Below, in pieces: positions 42,795 through 52,239 of a stretch of 64,000 bases of DNA. The translations under genes and the position numbers were made by a program. The notes beneath the pieces are model-generated. The model was given only the letters and a program-made list of their open reading frames with translations. It ran no database searches and was not told where the DNA came from. The first letter of the stretch is position 1. Each line of letters starts with the position of its first letter. The stretch is from Verrucomicrobiota bacterium (GTDB lineage: Bacteria; Verrucomicrobiota; Verrucomicrobiia; Palsa-1439). The stretch spans positions 1 through 64,000 of the forward strand of contig PLZV01000013.1 of NCBI GenBank assembly GCA_003152315.1. The letters run 5' to 3'.

Positions 42795-44126
42795 ATGAAC
42801 GCGCGACACTGGAGCCGGTTTCTCGCAGTCGCGGGCATTGCGCTGGGGCAACTCCGCGACGTCCGTGCGGCGTCCACCGTCACGAACGCCCTCGCGACCA
42901 CCATCAGCGCGTCGCGGCAGTTCACCGCCTATGCCAACAATCAACTTCTACCGTCCGCGTTGTGCGTGTACGCGGAGCGTGTCAAGCGCGAGTGGCTGCG
43001 ACGGATGGACATGGCTGATAATTGGCGGGACCCGATTCTACTCGTTGTGCGCACTCGAGAGCCGGCACAGGCCAACACACCCGCGATCTCGATGGCAATG
43101 TTCCAGACAGACACCCATCTCAAGTATCAGATTCGTTGCCTGATACCGCCACCGCTGGACGAATCCGAGTTGCTGGTGATGATAATCGAGACCTTGTCCT
43201 CGGAGTGGGCGAATCGCGGCCAACCGATCGGTCGTGGGCGGTTGTATGCGGCACCCGTCATGCCGCCATGGCTTGTCGAGGGGCTCGCTGCGTCGATTCA
43301 GGGTCGCTTCGAGTTCCTGTTGGCGATTGCGCGACGATCGGTGGCGGCGGGCCGGCCGCAGCAGGTTGCAGACGTGCTGGACGTCAAGATCCTCCCGGGC
43401 GATCCGGCTGACCGACAGCTTTTTCAGGCCAACGCGTGGCTGCTCACGGAGAGTCTGCTTGCGCTGCCGGATGGTTCCCGGAAGTTACGAAATTTCCTGT
43501 CGGAACTGGGCGCACAAAAGGCGGCCAGCAACGCGTTCGGGACGGTTTATCATCAGGATTTTCCACAGGACGCAACCTTGGAGGAATGGTGGAGCCAGGA
43601 GCTGGCCCGGCGCACGTCCGTGACCGTGGCGCAAGACCGCTCCGCCGAGGAGACGGCGCGCCAACTGGGCGCGATTCTCGTCGCGAAACTCGGACCGATA
43701 ACGGGGCGAAAAGGAATGCCCGAACAAACAGAGGCGACCCTCGACAAGCTCTGGCTGTATACCGAAGAGCCGTGGCTGAGTGACGTATTGAAACTCAAGA
43801 TCGACCAGTTGGGGGCGTTGCGCAGCCAGGCGCACCCCTTCTATCAACCTGTGCTGGACGAATACATCAACGCAGTGAAGTGGCTGCTTCATGGCAGCAT
43901 CGTCCATTTTCGCCGCACGGTCAGGCATGCTGCCGCGATGCAAGCCGCGGTCGAGAAGCAGTCGCGCGCAGTCGCCGCCTACCTGGATCAAGCCGATCGG
44001 GTCTATGCGCCGGAGGAACTTTCCCAGGTGTTCAGTGGCTACTTCCAGGCGTTCGACCAGGCGCAGAAGCTGCAGGAGGAACGAAGCAGTCCCATCAGCG
44101 ACTACCTCGACAAATTCGATCACTGA
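42795..44126 (+). CDS. Exported protein of unknown function
   Basis: 443 residues with an N-terminal signal-like segment (FLAVAGIALGQLRDVRAAS). The body is helix-rich, with FYSLCVY-free plain text segments such as VYAERVKREWLRRMDMADNW and a C-terminal helical bundle (LLHGSIVHFRRTVRHAAAMQ; YAPEELSQVFSGYFQAFDQA). APWLVEG-like MPPWLVEGLAASIQGRFEFL recalls the zinc-metalloprotease style of peptidase MA domains, but no HExxH is seen. ATG 42795 is preferred. It ends 7 bases into the convergent valS gene. Confidence 0.7.
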   Translation: MNARHWSRFLAVAGIALGQLRDVRAASTVTNALATTISASRQFTAYANNQLLPSALCVYAERVKREWLRRMDMADNWRDPILLVVRTREPAQANTPAISMAMFQTDTHLKYQIRCLIPPPLDESELLVMIIETLSSEWANRGQPIGRGRLYAAPVMPPWLVEGLAASIQGRFEFLLAIARRSVAAGRPQQVADVLDVKILPGDPADRQLFQANAWLLTESLLALPDGSRKLRNFLSELGAQKAASNAFGTVYHQDFPQDATLEEWWSQELARRTSVTVAQDRSAEETARQLGAILVAKLGPITGRKGMPEQTEATLDKLWLYTEEPWLSDVLKLKIDQLGALRSQAHPFYQPVLDEYINAVKWLLHGSIVHFRRTVRHAAAMQAAVEKQSRAVAAYLDQADRVYAPEELSQVFSGYFQAFDQAQKLQEERSSPISDYLDKFDH

Positions 44127-46696
44127 AGAGCGCGCAGCAGCGCCTGAATTTTCTCCCGTTGCTCGCGCAACTGCTGCTGCCGGTCGCGCTCGCGCTGCAC
44201 GGCGATGGGCGCGGCCCGGCTGGTAAAGTTCTCGTTGGCCAACTTCGCATCCGTCGCGGCGAGTTGCTTTTCGGTGTCCGCCAGCTGTTTGGTGAGACGC
44301 ACGCGTTCGGCTTCGGGATCGACAGCGCCGACCATGAAAATGGTTGCCGCTTGGGTCACCAGACTGGGTGTCAGTCCCGTCGCCTGGTAATCCGCTGCGA
44401 TGGTCAAACTCTCGGCCGAGAGGATCTGCGTAAGAAATGGAATCTCTGTCGCAATGAAATCTGGATGTCGGCTTGGCTTAATCACGAAAGAGACCTTCTG
44501 GCGGGGCTCGATTCCGTAGTCGCTGCGCAATTGCCTCCCAGCCGTCACGATACCGTATAGATCCTGTACCTTCGGCATGACGTCGGCGATTTCACCATCG
44601 ATCATGTCGGCTTGCGGCCACGAGGCAAACTGGATGGTTTCCGAACCGTATCCCATGCCGTGCCACAGCTCTTCCGTGATGAAAGGCGCGAAGGGATGCA
44701 GCAATCGCAGCGTGGTGCCAAAGACAGTATCGAGCACGGCGATGTTGGGAGAGACTTTGCTGGCCTCGATGTACCAATCGCAGAAATCACCCCACACAAA
44801 ATCGTAGAGTTGCTTCGCCGCCTCATTGAACTTGTACGCATCAAGGGACGTTGTCACTCGCGAGATGGTGTTCGCCAGCGCCCCGAGAATATTCCAGTCA
44901 TGCGCGTTGTGGGGACGACCGGGCGGATTGGCGGCGCGTTGCATCTGGATAAACCGCGCAGCGTTCCAGAGCTTGTTCATGAAGTTGCGGCCAACTTCGC
45001 AGCGTTTTTCGTCGAACAAGATGTCCTGACCCTGCGGCGCGATCAGCATGAGGCCGAAACGCAGGCCGTCCGCGCCGTACTTCGCGATCAGATCGAGCGG
45101 GTCGGGGGAGTTGCCGAGTGATTTCTGCATCTTGCGGCCTATGGCATCGCGGACAATGCCGTGGAAGTACACGTTGCCGAATGGCTTTTTATCCATGTAC
45201 TCGTAGCCCGCCATAATCATGCGCGCGACCCAGAAGAAGATGATGTCGGGCCCGGTGACGAGATCGGTAGTCGGGTAAAACTTCTGCAGCAGCTCGGTCT
45301 TGTCGGGCCACCCCATCGTGGCGAACGGCCAAAGCCACGAACTGAACCACGTGTCGAGCACATCGGGGTCTTGCTGCCAATCGTCGCCGTTTGGCGGTTC
45401 GACGCCACAGTAAACTTCCTTGCCACGATACCACACCGGTATCCGGTGCCCCCACCAGAGTTGGCGTGAGATGCACCAGTCGCGGATGCCGTCCATCCAA
45501 TGTGCGTAGGTCCTTGTCCAGCGCTCGGGATAGAAGATGATCTCGCCTTTCTCGACCGCTTCGGTGGAGCGGGGGACTTGCGGATACTTGAGGAACCACT
45601 GTTCACTCAGGTGCGGCTCGATGGGCACATTGCTGCGTTCGCTGTAACCGACGTTGTGAGTGTAATCCTCGACTTTGAGCAACAGGCCCTCGCGTTTCAA
45701 TGATTCCACGACCACTTCGCGCGCCTCCAGGCGGTCGAGGTCTTCGTAGTCGTCGCCCGCTTCCTCGGTCATCTTGCCATCGGGACCGATGACGACGGTG
45801 AGGGGCAGGTTGTGACGCAGCGCCATCTCGTAGTCAGCAACGTCGTGCGCGGGCGTGACCTTGACGCACCCTGTGCCGAATTTTGGATCGACCGCATCAT
45901 CGGCGATGATTGGAATCTGCTTGTTCCGCAGAGGCAGCAGCAACTTCTCGCCGACTAGATGCCGGTACCTCGGGTCGTTCGGATTGACCGCGACCGCTTC
46001 GTCGCCGAGCATCGTCTCGGGGCGCGTCGTGGCGACGACCACGAAGTCGTCGCTGCCGACGATGGGGTATTGAATGTGCCAGAGATGCCCCTGCGTCTCG
46101 GTCATGATGACTTCTTCGTCGGAAAGGGCGGTGCGGGCGGCTGGGTCCCAGTTGACCATCCGCTTGCCACGGTAGATCAGGCCCTTCTGGTAGAGATCGA
46201 CGAAGACTTGCAGGACACAGCGCGAGTACGCTTCATCCATCGTGAAGCGTTCGCGCGTCCAATCGCACGAGCAGCCAAGCTTCTTGAGTTGCTGGATAAT
46301 GATGCCACCGTGCTTCTCTTTCCATTCCCAGACCTTTTCGACAAACTTTTCGCGACCGAGATCATCGCGGTGCTTGATGACGCCCTGTTTGCGCAAGGAC
46401 TTTTCAACAACAGAGTGGGTCGCGATACTTGCGTGGTCGGTGCCCGGCAGCCAGAGCACCTGGTAGCCCTGCATGCGTTTGCGACGGGCAAGAATATCTT
46501 GAATCGTGTTGTCGAGCACATGCCCCATGTGCAACACACCCGTGATGTTCGGCGGTGGGATGACGATGGAATACGCCGGCTTCGTGGACGCCGGGTTGGC
46601 GGTGAAGCAACCCTTCGCCAGCCAATCGGCGTACCACTTATCTTCAACGAGCCTCGGCTCGTAAGCCTTTGAAATCTCTGTCGGTGCAGTGCCCAT
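44120..46696 (-). CDS. valS: Valyl-tRNA synthetase
   Basis: 858 residues. Charges tRNA-Val. The class I HIGH motif is HMGH at 56-59 in ITGVLHMGHVLD; the KMSKS loop near residue 521 reads KMQKSLGNSPDP, with Gln replacing Ser, which is unusual. The editing domain (TTRPETMLGDEAVAVNP) and the C-terminal coiled coil (RVRLTKQLADTEKQLAATDA) are complete. ATG 46696 (MGTAPTEISKAYEPR) is chosen over a much longer in-frame extension overlapping the neighbour. It ends within 7 bases of the convergent exported-protein gene. Confidence 0.95.
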   Translation of the reverse strand: MGTAPTEISKAYEPRLVEDKWYADWLAKGCFTANPASTKPAYSIVIPPPNITGVLHMGHVLDNTIQDILARRKRMQGYQVLWLPGTDHASIATHSVVEKSLRKQGVIKHRDDLGREKFVEKVWEWKEKHGGIIIQQLKKLGCSCDWTRERFTMDEAYSRCVLQVFVDLYQKGLIYRGKRMVNWDPAARTALSDEEVIMTETQGHLWHIQYPIVGSDDFVVVATTRPETMLGDEAVAVNPNDPRYRHLVGEKLLLPLRNKQIPIIADDAVDPKFGTGCVKVTPAHDVADYEMALRHNLPLTVVIGPDGKMTEEAGDDYEDLDRLEAREVVVESLKREGLLLKVEDYTHNVGYSERSNVPIEPHLSEQWFLKYPQVPRSTEAVEKGEIIFYPERWTRTYAHWMDGIRDWCISRQLWWGHRIPVWYRGKEVYCGVEPPNGDDWQQDPDVLDTWFSSWLWPFATMGWPDKTELLQKFYPTTDLVTGPDIIFFWVARMIMAGYEYMDKKPFGNVYFHGIVRDAIGRKMQKSLGNSPDPLDLIAKYGADGLRFGLMLIAPQGQDILFDEKRCEVGRNFMNKLWNAARFIQMQRAANPPGRPHNAHDWNILGALANTISRVTTSLDAYKFNEAAKQLYDFVWGDFCDWYIEASKVSPNIAVLDTVFGTTLRLLHPFAPFITEELWHGMGYGSETIQFASWPQADMIDGEIADVMPKVQDLYGIVTAGRQLRSDYGIEPRQKVSFVIKPSRHPDFIATEIPFLTQILSAESLTIAADYQATGLTPSLVTQAATIFMVGAVDPEAERVRLTKQLADTEKQLAATDAKLANENFTSRAAPIAVQRERDRQQQLREQREKIQALLRALQ

Positions 46697-46730
46697 CGCA
46701 CAGGGGTTGTAGCGGAGAGTCGCGGACAAT

Positions 46731-48863
46731 TCAACTACAGAGAGATTTGGAGCGATGGCAGATGACAAGCGGAACCAGCAACAGAAGGCTGACCAGGGAA
46801 ATGGCGGCTCCGGTTCTCGCGCCGGGGGTGTCGTATTGCAGGTGCACCTCGTGGATACCGGGATCCAAGCGGATGGCGAGAGCAAAATCGTCGGCGGGAA
46901 GGACCGGAGTGAGCACCCCGTCGACATTGGCGCTCCAGCCGGGATCGAATGACTCGAGGACGCGGAGAAAACCGGACTGGTTGGTTCTGACTTTCAACAC
47001 GATGACATCGCTCGACGGGCGCTCGTAGGTGACTGCGTCGTCGAACGCGGTAACAACAGGAGGTGGCGGCGCAAGTTTGTCCGTGTTGGGGGGTAGCATG
47101 ATCCACCCCGTCAAGTCGACCCTTGGATCTCGAAGCCGTTCGTGAATCTCTCGCTCATCCAGGAAACTGGCCTGCGAAAATGGGAGAAAGGACGCACGGG
47201 GTACCCAAGAGGGAACTCCGTAGACACGTACGCGATCGTTGCCGCCGATGCGCGGCAAGTCGTCCAATTGCACGTAAGTGACGACCACTTTCGTTGCCGT
47301 GGCGACCAGGGCGCGGAGACCCATCTGCGAGCCATCGAGCTTTTGGACATTGAAAGTCGGCGGTTTTTCGGTGAGATCCAACAGGGCGCGATAGGGCCGG
47401 GCCAGTATGACGGAGTCAAAGAAACCGATGTCGTCAACCTCGCGATTCAGAGGCGAGGCAATTGCGGAATCCATGGCGATTCGCCCATCACCAATTTGCG
47501 TTCGCCATGTGTCATTGACGGTATGCGAGCCAAAGCTGGGCGCCGGAAGCACGCGAACGAAACGCAAATCGTGTCGGCCAAGATCAAGGGCATGCGCGGC
47601 CAACGCCAGAACTGCTACCCCCAAGGTCAATGTGTGTGCCCTTGGCGGCGGATTGCGCAGCCAGGAATCCAAGGCCCCACCCAAGGCCAGGGCCAAGGCG
47701 AAAGTGGTCAGGTAAATCTGGCGCGATGGGCTGCGCAAGATGGTACCAGGAATCAAAGATCGGAGAGACTGCGTTACGGGCAAGGCAAGAATCAGCGCCA
47801 AACTCCCCAAGACGAAGAAAAACGGCCAGGGGTGATCGCGCCATTTTCCCCGCAACATCAGGAAGGTCAGTGCCAGGAGCGGCAACCAACCGACGTAGCA
47901 GACGGTGTCCCAAAAATACGCGGTGTTGGGATAATGGGTAAACGTCAAGGTCGTGCCAAAAGGGTCTGGGAATCCATCCTTCCAAGGGAAGAGATAGGTG
48001 GCCAGCCGTCCATAAGGAAAAGAGATGTCGTTTTGCGGCGCGTCCAGCGGAAGCAGGCGGGTGCTGCGGCAGACGAGTTGGAACATGGGCCAAAGGACAA
48101 AGCCGGCCGAACCGATGCCCAGAGTGATCGCGCCCAGCGGCTTGAGGGCTCGTGCGTCGCGAGTACGGTAGAGGAGGTACAGAACCGCGGTAACAAGAGC
48201 GTAAGCGGGGAGTTGCGGATGACCGGCCATGACAATACAGGCGCAAGCGACACTCAGAGCCAGGAGCCGAAGTTTGAACCGCCGGCTCGATGATGGCTCT
48301 TGAAGTGTTGTCTCGATCAGCCAAAGCAATAAAGGCAGTGCGGGGTAGGCTTCCAAAAGAGGCAGGTGCCCCGCCATGGTACGGGAGGCGAAGAAGCCCG
48401 ACGCGGCGAAGGTCCAACCGCTGCTTGCCGCGGGCACGGGTGCCAGACCGATGCGGCGGCAGTACAAATACATGAACAAAGCGGCCAACCCGGCGGCCAG
48501 ATTTACCCCCAGCGCGTACGCTCGCAGCGGATCGACGAGCAGGAGCAACAAGCGCGTGGGGATAAAGGGGAAACTCTGCATGTTGGACCAGAATGGCGCG
48601 CCCAGCAGTTCGCGCGAATACCAGGCTGGCAGGTACGGATGCGGACCGAAGAGAGCCTCACCGGCGTAGCGTATGCGGTGCGTATGAAGTTGAAGGTAAT
48701 CGAACCCGAAGAGTGTTTGGCTGCCGCCCATCACAAGCCACGGACGGTAGAGAGCGGCGACCGCCACCAGCATCACGCTGACGGCGAGCAAGTCGCGGAC
48801 GCGCCGGGAGTCGAGCCAACCATTCATTTTGGGATCGGCGGAGGGTTGGTTGGGGGAATTCAC
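46731..48863 (-). CDS. YfhO-like multi-pass membrane protein
   Basis: 710 residues with about ten to twelve membrane spans (LLAVSVMLVAVAALY; ALGVNLAAGLAALFMYLY; LRLLALSVACACIVMAGH; FFFVLGSLALILALPV) and a C-terminal extracytoplasmic beta domain (TYERPSSDVIVLKVRTNQSG; LDPGIHEVHLQYDTPGA) ahead of a last span. Architecture matches YfhO/GT-C-like glycosyltransferases that use lipid-linked sugars to modify surface polymers. The catalytic acid in the first loop may be D55 in FGFDYLQLH. Function inferred from fold only. Confidence 0.8.
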   Translation of the reverse strand: MNSPNQPSADPKMNGWLDSRRVRDLLAVSVMLVAVAALYRPWLVMGGSQTLFGFDYLQLHTHRIRYAGEALFGPHPYLPAWYSRELLGAPFWSNMQSFPFIPTRLLLLLVDPLRAYALGVNLAAGLAALFMYLYCRRIGLAPVPAASSGWTFAASGFFASRTMAGHLPLLEAYPALPLLLWLIETTLQEPSSSRRFKLRLLALSVACACIVMAGHPQLPAYALVTAVLYLLYRTRDARALKPLGAITLGIGSAGFVLWPMFQLVCRSTRLLPLDAPQNDISFPYGRLATYLFPWKDGFPDPFGTTLTFTHYPNTAYFWDTVCYVGWLPLLALTFLMLRGKWRDHPWPFFFVLGSLALILALPVTQSLRSLIPGTILRSPSRQIYLTTFALALALGGALDSWLRNPPPRAHTLTLGVAVLALAAHALDLGRHDLRFVRVLPAPSFGSHTVNDTWRTQIGDGRIAMDSAIASPLNREVDDIGFFDSVILARPYRALLDLTEKPPTFNVQKLDGSQMGLRALVATATKVVVTYVQLDDLPRIGGNDRVRVYGVPSWVPRASFLPFSQASFLDEREIHERLRDPRVDLTGWIMLPPNTDKLAPPPPVVTAFDDAVTYERPSSDVIVLKVRTNQSGFLRVLESFDPGWSANVDGVLTPVLPADDFALAIRLDPGIHEVHLQYDTPGARTGAAISLVSLLLLVPLVICHRSKSLCS

Positions 48864-49000
48864 AAATCTGGTCCTGTCGAAAAGGAGGAAGTTTCACTTC
48901 CCCTGTTGGACGAGTCTATTCTTTGGAGAGTCAGTCAGACAATCCAAATCATCCTTAGGCCGGTCTTGAGTGCGGGGCCGGTTGCGTGTAGTCTTGCACC

Positions 49001-49495
49001 ATGACCAATGAGGAACGCAAGCCGATCGTCAAGGAACTGCTGGCCAAGGGGCTCACGCTTTCCCAAATCCAGGATTACCTCCACAAAGAGAAGAACGACC
49101 CGATCAAGTACATGGATTTGCGGCTGTTATTGTCGGAGATGCCGGACGCCAAGTTGCCGGAAAAGGAACTATTGAAGATCGTGTTGCCGCCAGCCGCTCC
49201 CACGGCCGGCGCGGGCGGAACGTTTACTCCGAACGCCGCGGAGCCGGCGGCTGGGTTACCGGAACCGGGAACCGGCGGCAAGCTTTCGATCAGTGTCGAT
49301 CAAGTCCCCGCACCGGGCTCGATGCTGAGCGGGTACGCGCGGTTTTCCTCCGGAGCGAAAACGCATTGGTTCCTCGATGAGATGGGACGGTTGGGACTCG
49401 AGCCCGAACTGGGCTCCAGCAAGCCGACGCCGCCAGACATGCAGGAGTTCGGTACGGAATTGCGCCGCATACTACAGCAGACAGGCGGAATGTAG
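49001..49495 (+). CDS. Hypothetical protein with a helical N-terminus
   Basis: 164 residues. The N-terminal 55 residues are helical and helix-turn-helix-like (PIVKELLAKGLTLSQIQDYLH; YMDLRLLLSEMPDAKL). A Pro/Ala/Gly-rich linker follows, then a short beta segment (GGKLSISVDQVPAPGSMLSGYARF; THWFLDEMGRLGLEP). I have no family name for it. It may bind nucleic acid through the first part. It is flanked by divergent and convergent genes, so it is probably a single-gene transcript. Confidence 0.65.
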   Translation: MTNEERKPIVKELLAKGLTLSQIQDYLHKEKNDPIKYMDLRLLLSEMPDAKLPEKELLKIVLPPAAPTAGAGGTFTPNAAEPAAGLPEPGTGGKLSISVDQVPAPGSMLSGYARFSSGAKTHWFLDEMGRLGLEPELGSSKPTPPDMQEFGTELRRILQQTGGM

Positions 49496-49510
49496 TCAGG
49501 CCGGCGTTAG

Positions 49511-50068
49511 TTACACAAACTCCGAACGCAAGATCCCGTAGGCTTCCACATCGAAGAACTCTCCCCACTTTTTTACATGCTGGCGGAGACGACCTTCATG
49601 GCGCATGCCGACTTTCTGCATGACGCGCCCCGAGGCCGGATTATGGCTGAAATGGTGAGCATGGACACGGTTCAAGCTAAGTTTGGTGAACGCGAAGTGT
49701 AAAATCTCGCGCGCCGCATCCGTGCAGTACCCGCGACTCCAATACGGTTTCCCAATCCAGTAGCCCAACTCCGCAATCTCCTGATCGAGGTTGAGAACCA
49801 GTCCCATTGCGCCAATGAGTTCGTGGTTGTTTTTGAGGGTGATGGCAAAGACCACTTGCTTACTCTTCTCGAAGCCTTCCTGATGTGTCGCAATCCAGTT
49901 CTCGGCCGAGCTGACTTCGTATGGGTGCCCGAGGGCCAGTGTCGTCTTGGCGACATCGCGGTCGCCGGCCAGAAGCGCCACGCGCGGTGCGTCATTCAGC
50001 GCAAACGGGCGGAGGATGAGCCGCTCGGTCTTAAGCGTGGGACGCTTCTTTGAGGATCGTGTCGCCAA
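49511..50068 (-). CDS. RimJ/RimL-type GNAT N-acetyltransferase
   Basis: 185 residues. Starts with the typical TERLILRPFALNDAPRV; the cofactor loop is YWSRGYCTDAAREILHFAF, and NRVHAHHFSHNPASGRVMQK followed by GMRHEGRLRQHVKKWGE completes the family pattern. Such enzymes acetylate ribosomal proteins L12/S5 or small molecules; the target is not assignable. Its 5' end overlaps the MOSC gene by 38 bases, so a shorter start is possible, though TERLILRPF must be kept. Confidence 0.9.
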   Translation of the reverse strand: MATRSSKKRPTLKTERLILRPFALNDAPRVALLAGDRDVAKTTLALGHPYEVSSAENWIATHQEGFEKSKQVVFAITLKNNHELIGAMGLVLNLDQEIAELGYWIGKPYWSRGYCTDAAREILHFAFTKLSLNRVHAHHFSHNPASGRVMQKVGMRHEGRLRQHVKKWGEFFDVEAYGILRSEFV

Positions 50069-50552
50069 GCCGCACCTCCCCTCCTTGAATTACCCGTGCG
50101 AGCACGCCGCGCAGATGCATCGCCGAACCTTCCGGGGTATTGGTGAGGTCCAGCGCGGCCTTTCCGTAGCGTCGTTCAAACTTGCTGCAACCCGTGTGTG
50201 GAACATCTGTGACTTCCAGCACGACCTCGCCAATACGCAAACGCGTGCCCGGGGGGACGTTGTCCTCATGCAGGTCGAGATCCACGATTAAATTGTCGCC
50301 GGCGAGGTTCATGCGTTTGGATCCACCGGCAATGGCTTCGAGAAACCGGAAATTCATCACCGAGATTTGCGAGAGCGGATTGCGGCTGGTCTTCAGGCTC
50401 CAGCGGTCGCCCGCAACGCCGCGCTCTGTGCTGAGAGTCGCCCGCGGCGGCGTCCGACGTTGATCGTTCGGCAATCGAAGCACAATGAGCTTCAGCACGC
50501 CCGCGTCTTGTGGGCTGGCGCGAACCAAATCAAGAAGAGCCTGGGAATCCAT
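50031..50552 (-). CDS. MOSC-domain protein
   Basis: 173 residues. The MOSC fold carries sulfur or molybdenum-cofactor chemistry; the conserved cysteine is C122 in VPHTGCSKFERRYG. Other family segments are STERGVAGDRWSL, VMNFRFLEAIAG and GDNLIVDLDL. It is a stand-alone MOSC domain of YiiM-like type, likely cytoplasmic. Overlap with the downstream GNAT gene suggests coupled expression. The exact reaction is unknown. Confidence 0.87.
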   Translation of the reverse strand: MDSQALLDLVRASPQDAGVLKLIVLRLPNDQRRTPPRATLSTERGVAGDRWSLKTSRNPLSQISVMNFRFLEAIAGGSKRMNLAGDNLIVDLDLHEDNVPPGTRLRIGEVVLEVTDVPHTGCSKFERRYGKAALDLTNTPEGSAMHLRGVLARVIQGGEVRLGDTILKEASHA

Positions 50553-50576
50553 TTGGCGGGAGATCTTTCGCTTCGC

Positions 50577-52154
50577 TCACTTCCGCTTCTCGTCCTGGAA
50601 CAGTTTGTACTCGACGGAATCCACGAGGGCTTCCCAACTGGCCTCGATGATGTTGTCGTGCACGCCGACCGTGCCCCAGGTGTCCGTGCCGTCGGTACTC
50701 TCGATGATGACGCGCGTCTTGGCGGCGGTGCCGCTCGCGCCGTCGAGGATGCGCACCTTGTAGTCGATGAGCTGCACATTGGCGATCTCAGGGTAAAAAT
50801 TCAGGAGCGCCGCGCGCAAGGCCTTGTCCAGGGCGTTGACGGGGCCATCGCCACCGGCCACGGTGTGAACAATCTCGCCGTTGATTTCGAGTTTGACGCT
50901 GGCTTCGATGGTATTGGTACCGTCATCGCCATGCTTGTCCATGATGACGCGGTAGGCCAGCAGCTTGAAGAACGGTTTGTGGCTCTTGAGCAGCTTCTGC
51001 ACAAGGATATGAAAGCTGGCATCGGCCGCTTCGTATTCGTAACCCGCGTGTTCCAGTTGCTTGAGTTGTTGAAGAATGTCGCGCACTTCGGGTGTGTCTT
51101 TGCTGAGATCCATGCCCAGTTCGTGCGCCTTCATCAAAATATTACTGCGACCGCTCAGTTCACTCACCAATACGCGACGATGGTTGCCAACCTGTTCCGG
51201 CTCGATGTGCTCGTAACTGCGCGCCACTTTTTCGATGGCGTTGACGTGGATGCCGCCTTTGTGCGCGAATGCCGTCGCGCCGACGAACGGTTGGCGGATG
51301 TCATGCCGGACGTTTGCCAGGTCATCGACAAACATCGACAGATCGCGCAGGCGGCCAACATTCTCCTTCGAAATGCAGTCGTAACCCATTTTCAGCACGA
51401 GACAGGGGATGACAGTGGTCATGTTGCAATTGCCCGTGCGCTCACCATAACCGTTGATCGTGCCCTGCACCTGCACCGCACCGGCTTCGATGGCGGCCAG
51501 CGCGTTCGCGACGCCGACGCCGGAATCGTTGTGCGTATGGATGCCGACCGCGCACTTCATTTGTTTGATGATTTCCGCGGTGACGCGGCTGACTTCACCA
51601 GGCATCGTGCCGCCGTTGGTGTCGCAGAGCACGACGATATCGGCGCCCGAATCCTGCGCGGCTTGCAGCGTGGCCAGCGCGTAGCGCGGGTCGTCCTTGT
51701 AACCGTCGAAAAAATGCTCGGCGTCGTAAACGACTTCCTTGCCGTGCTCCTTGAAGAAGCGCACGGAGTCGGCGATCATCGCCACGTTTTCCTCGGGCGT
51801 GGTGCGGATCACCTCGCGGACGTGCAACGACCACGTCTTGCCCACCAGCGTGACGACGGGCGTGTTGGCCTTGAGCAGCATGTCGATCTGCGGGTCGTCG
51901 TTGCACTTGGTATTTGCGCGGCGCGTGCTGCCGAACGCCGCGACCTTCGCCTGTTTAAACTTCCGCTTGGCCGCTTCGGTAAAGAAATCCATATCCTTGG
52001 GGTTTGAGCCCGGCCAGCCACCTTCAATGTAATGGATGCCAAACGCGTCGAGCCGTTCGGCAATACGAATCTTGTCACCGCTCGAAAACGAGATGCCTTC
52101 GCCCTGCGCCCCATCACGGAGCGTCGTATCGTAGATCTGGATTTTCCTGCTCAT
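50577..52154 (-). CDS. cimA: (R)-citramalate synthase
   Basis: 525 residues of the HMG-CoA-lyase-like family. Condenses pyruvate and acetyl-CoA to citramalate, giving 2-oxobutyrate for isoleucine without threonine. Signatures: YDTTLRDGAQGEGISFS at the N-terminus, IEGGWPGSNPKD, and the metal HxH region CAVGIHTHNDSGVGVANAL, plus GTINGYGERTGN. The C-terminal regulatory (LeuA dimer) domain is present with SVKLEINGEIVHTVAGGDGPVNAL and ends VEYKLFQDEKRK. The second type of citramalate synthase, not isopropylmalate synthase, is indicated by GWPGSNPKD. ATG 52154 chosen over TTG 52160. Confidence 0.93.
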   Translation of the reverse strand: MSRKIQIYDTTLRDGAQGEGISFSSGDKIRIAERLDAFGIHYIEGGWPGSNPKDMDFFTEAAKRKFKQAKVAAFGSTRRANTKCNDDPQIDMLLKANTPVVTLVGKTWSLHVREVIRTTPEENVAMIADSVRFFKEHGKEVVYDAEHFFDGYKDDPRYALATLQAAQDSGADIVVLCDTNGGTMPGEVSRVTAEIIKQMKCAVGIHTHNDSGVGVANALAAIEAGAVQVQGTINGYGERTGNCNMTTVIPCLVLKMGYDCISKENVGRLRDLSMFVDDLANVRHDIRQPFVGATAFAHKGGIHVNAIEKVARSYEHIEPEQVGNHRRVLVSELSGRSNILMKAHELGMDLSKDTPEVRDILQQLKQLEHAGYEYEAADASFHILVQKLLKSHKPFFKLLAYRVIMDKHGDDGTNTIEASVKLEINGEIVHTVAGGDGPVNALDKALRAALLNFYPEIANVQLIDYKVRILDGASGTAAKTRVIIESTDGTDTWGTVGVHDNIIEASWEALVDSVEYKLFQDEKRK

Positions 52155-52239
52155 TGGCAAGGAAGGAGACTAAAACCAACCGCCCCGCCCGTCAACTGCG
52201 CGAGTAGAGCAAAAACGCCGCGAGGGTGTGTTCCCGGGA

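Noticed and set aside
47142-48293. 383-residue forward ORF opposite the YfhO-like gene
   Set aside because: No recognisable features; the reverse frame gives a coherent multi-span membrane protein.
50367-52007. 546-residue forward ORF opposite cimA
   Set aside because: Low-complexity antisense shadow of a strong conserved gene; common in GC-rich DNA.
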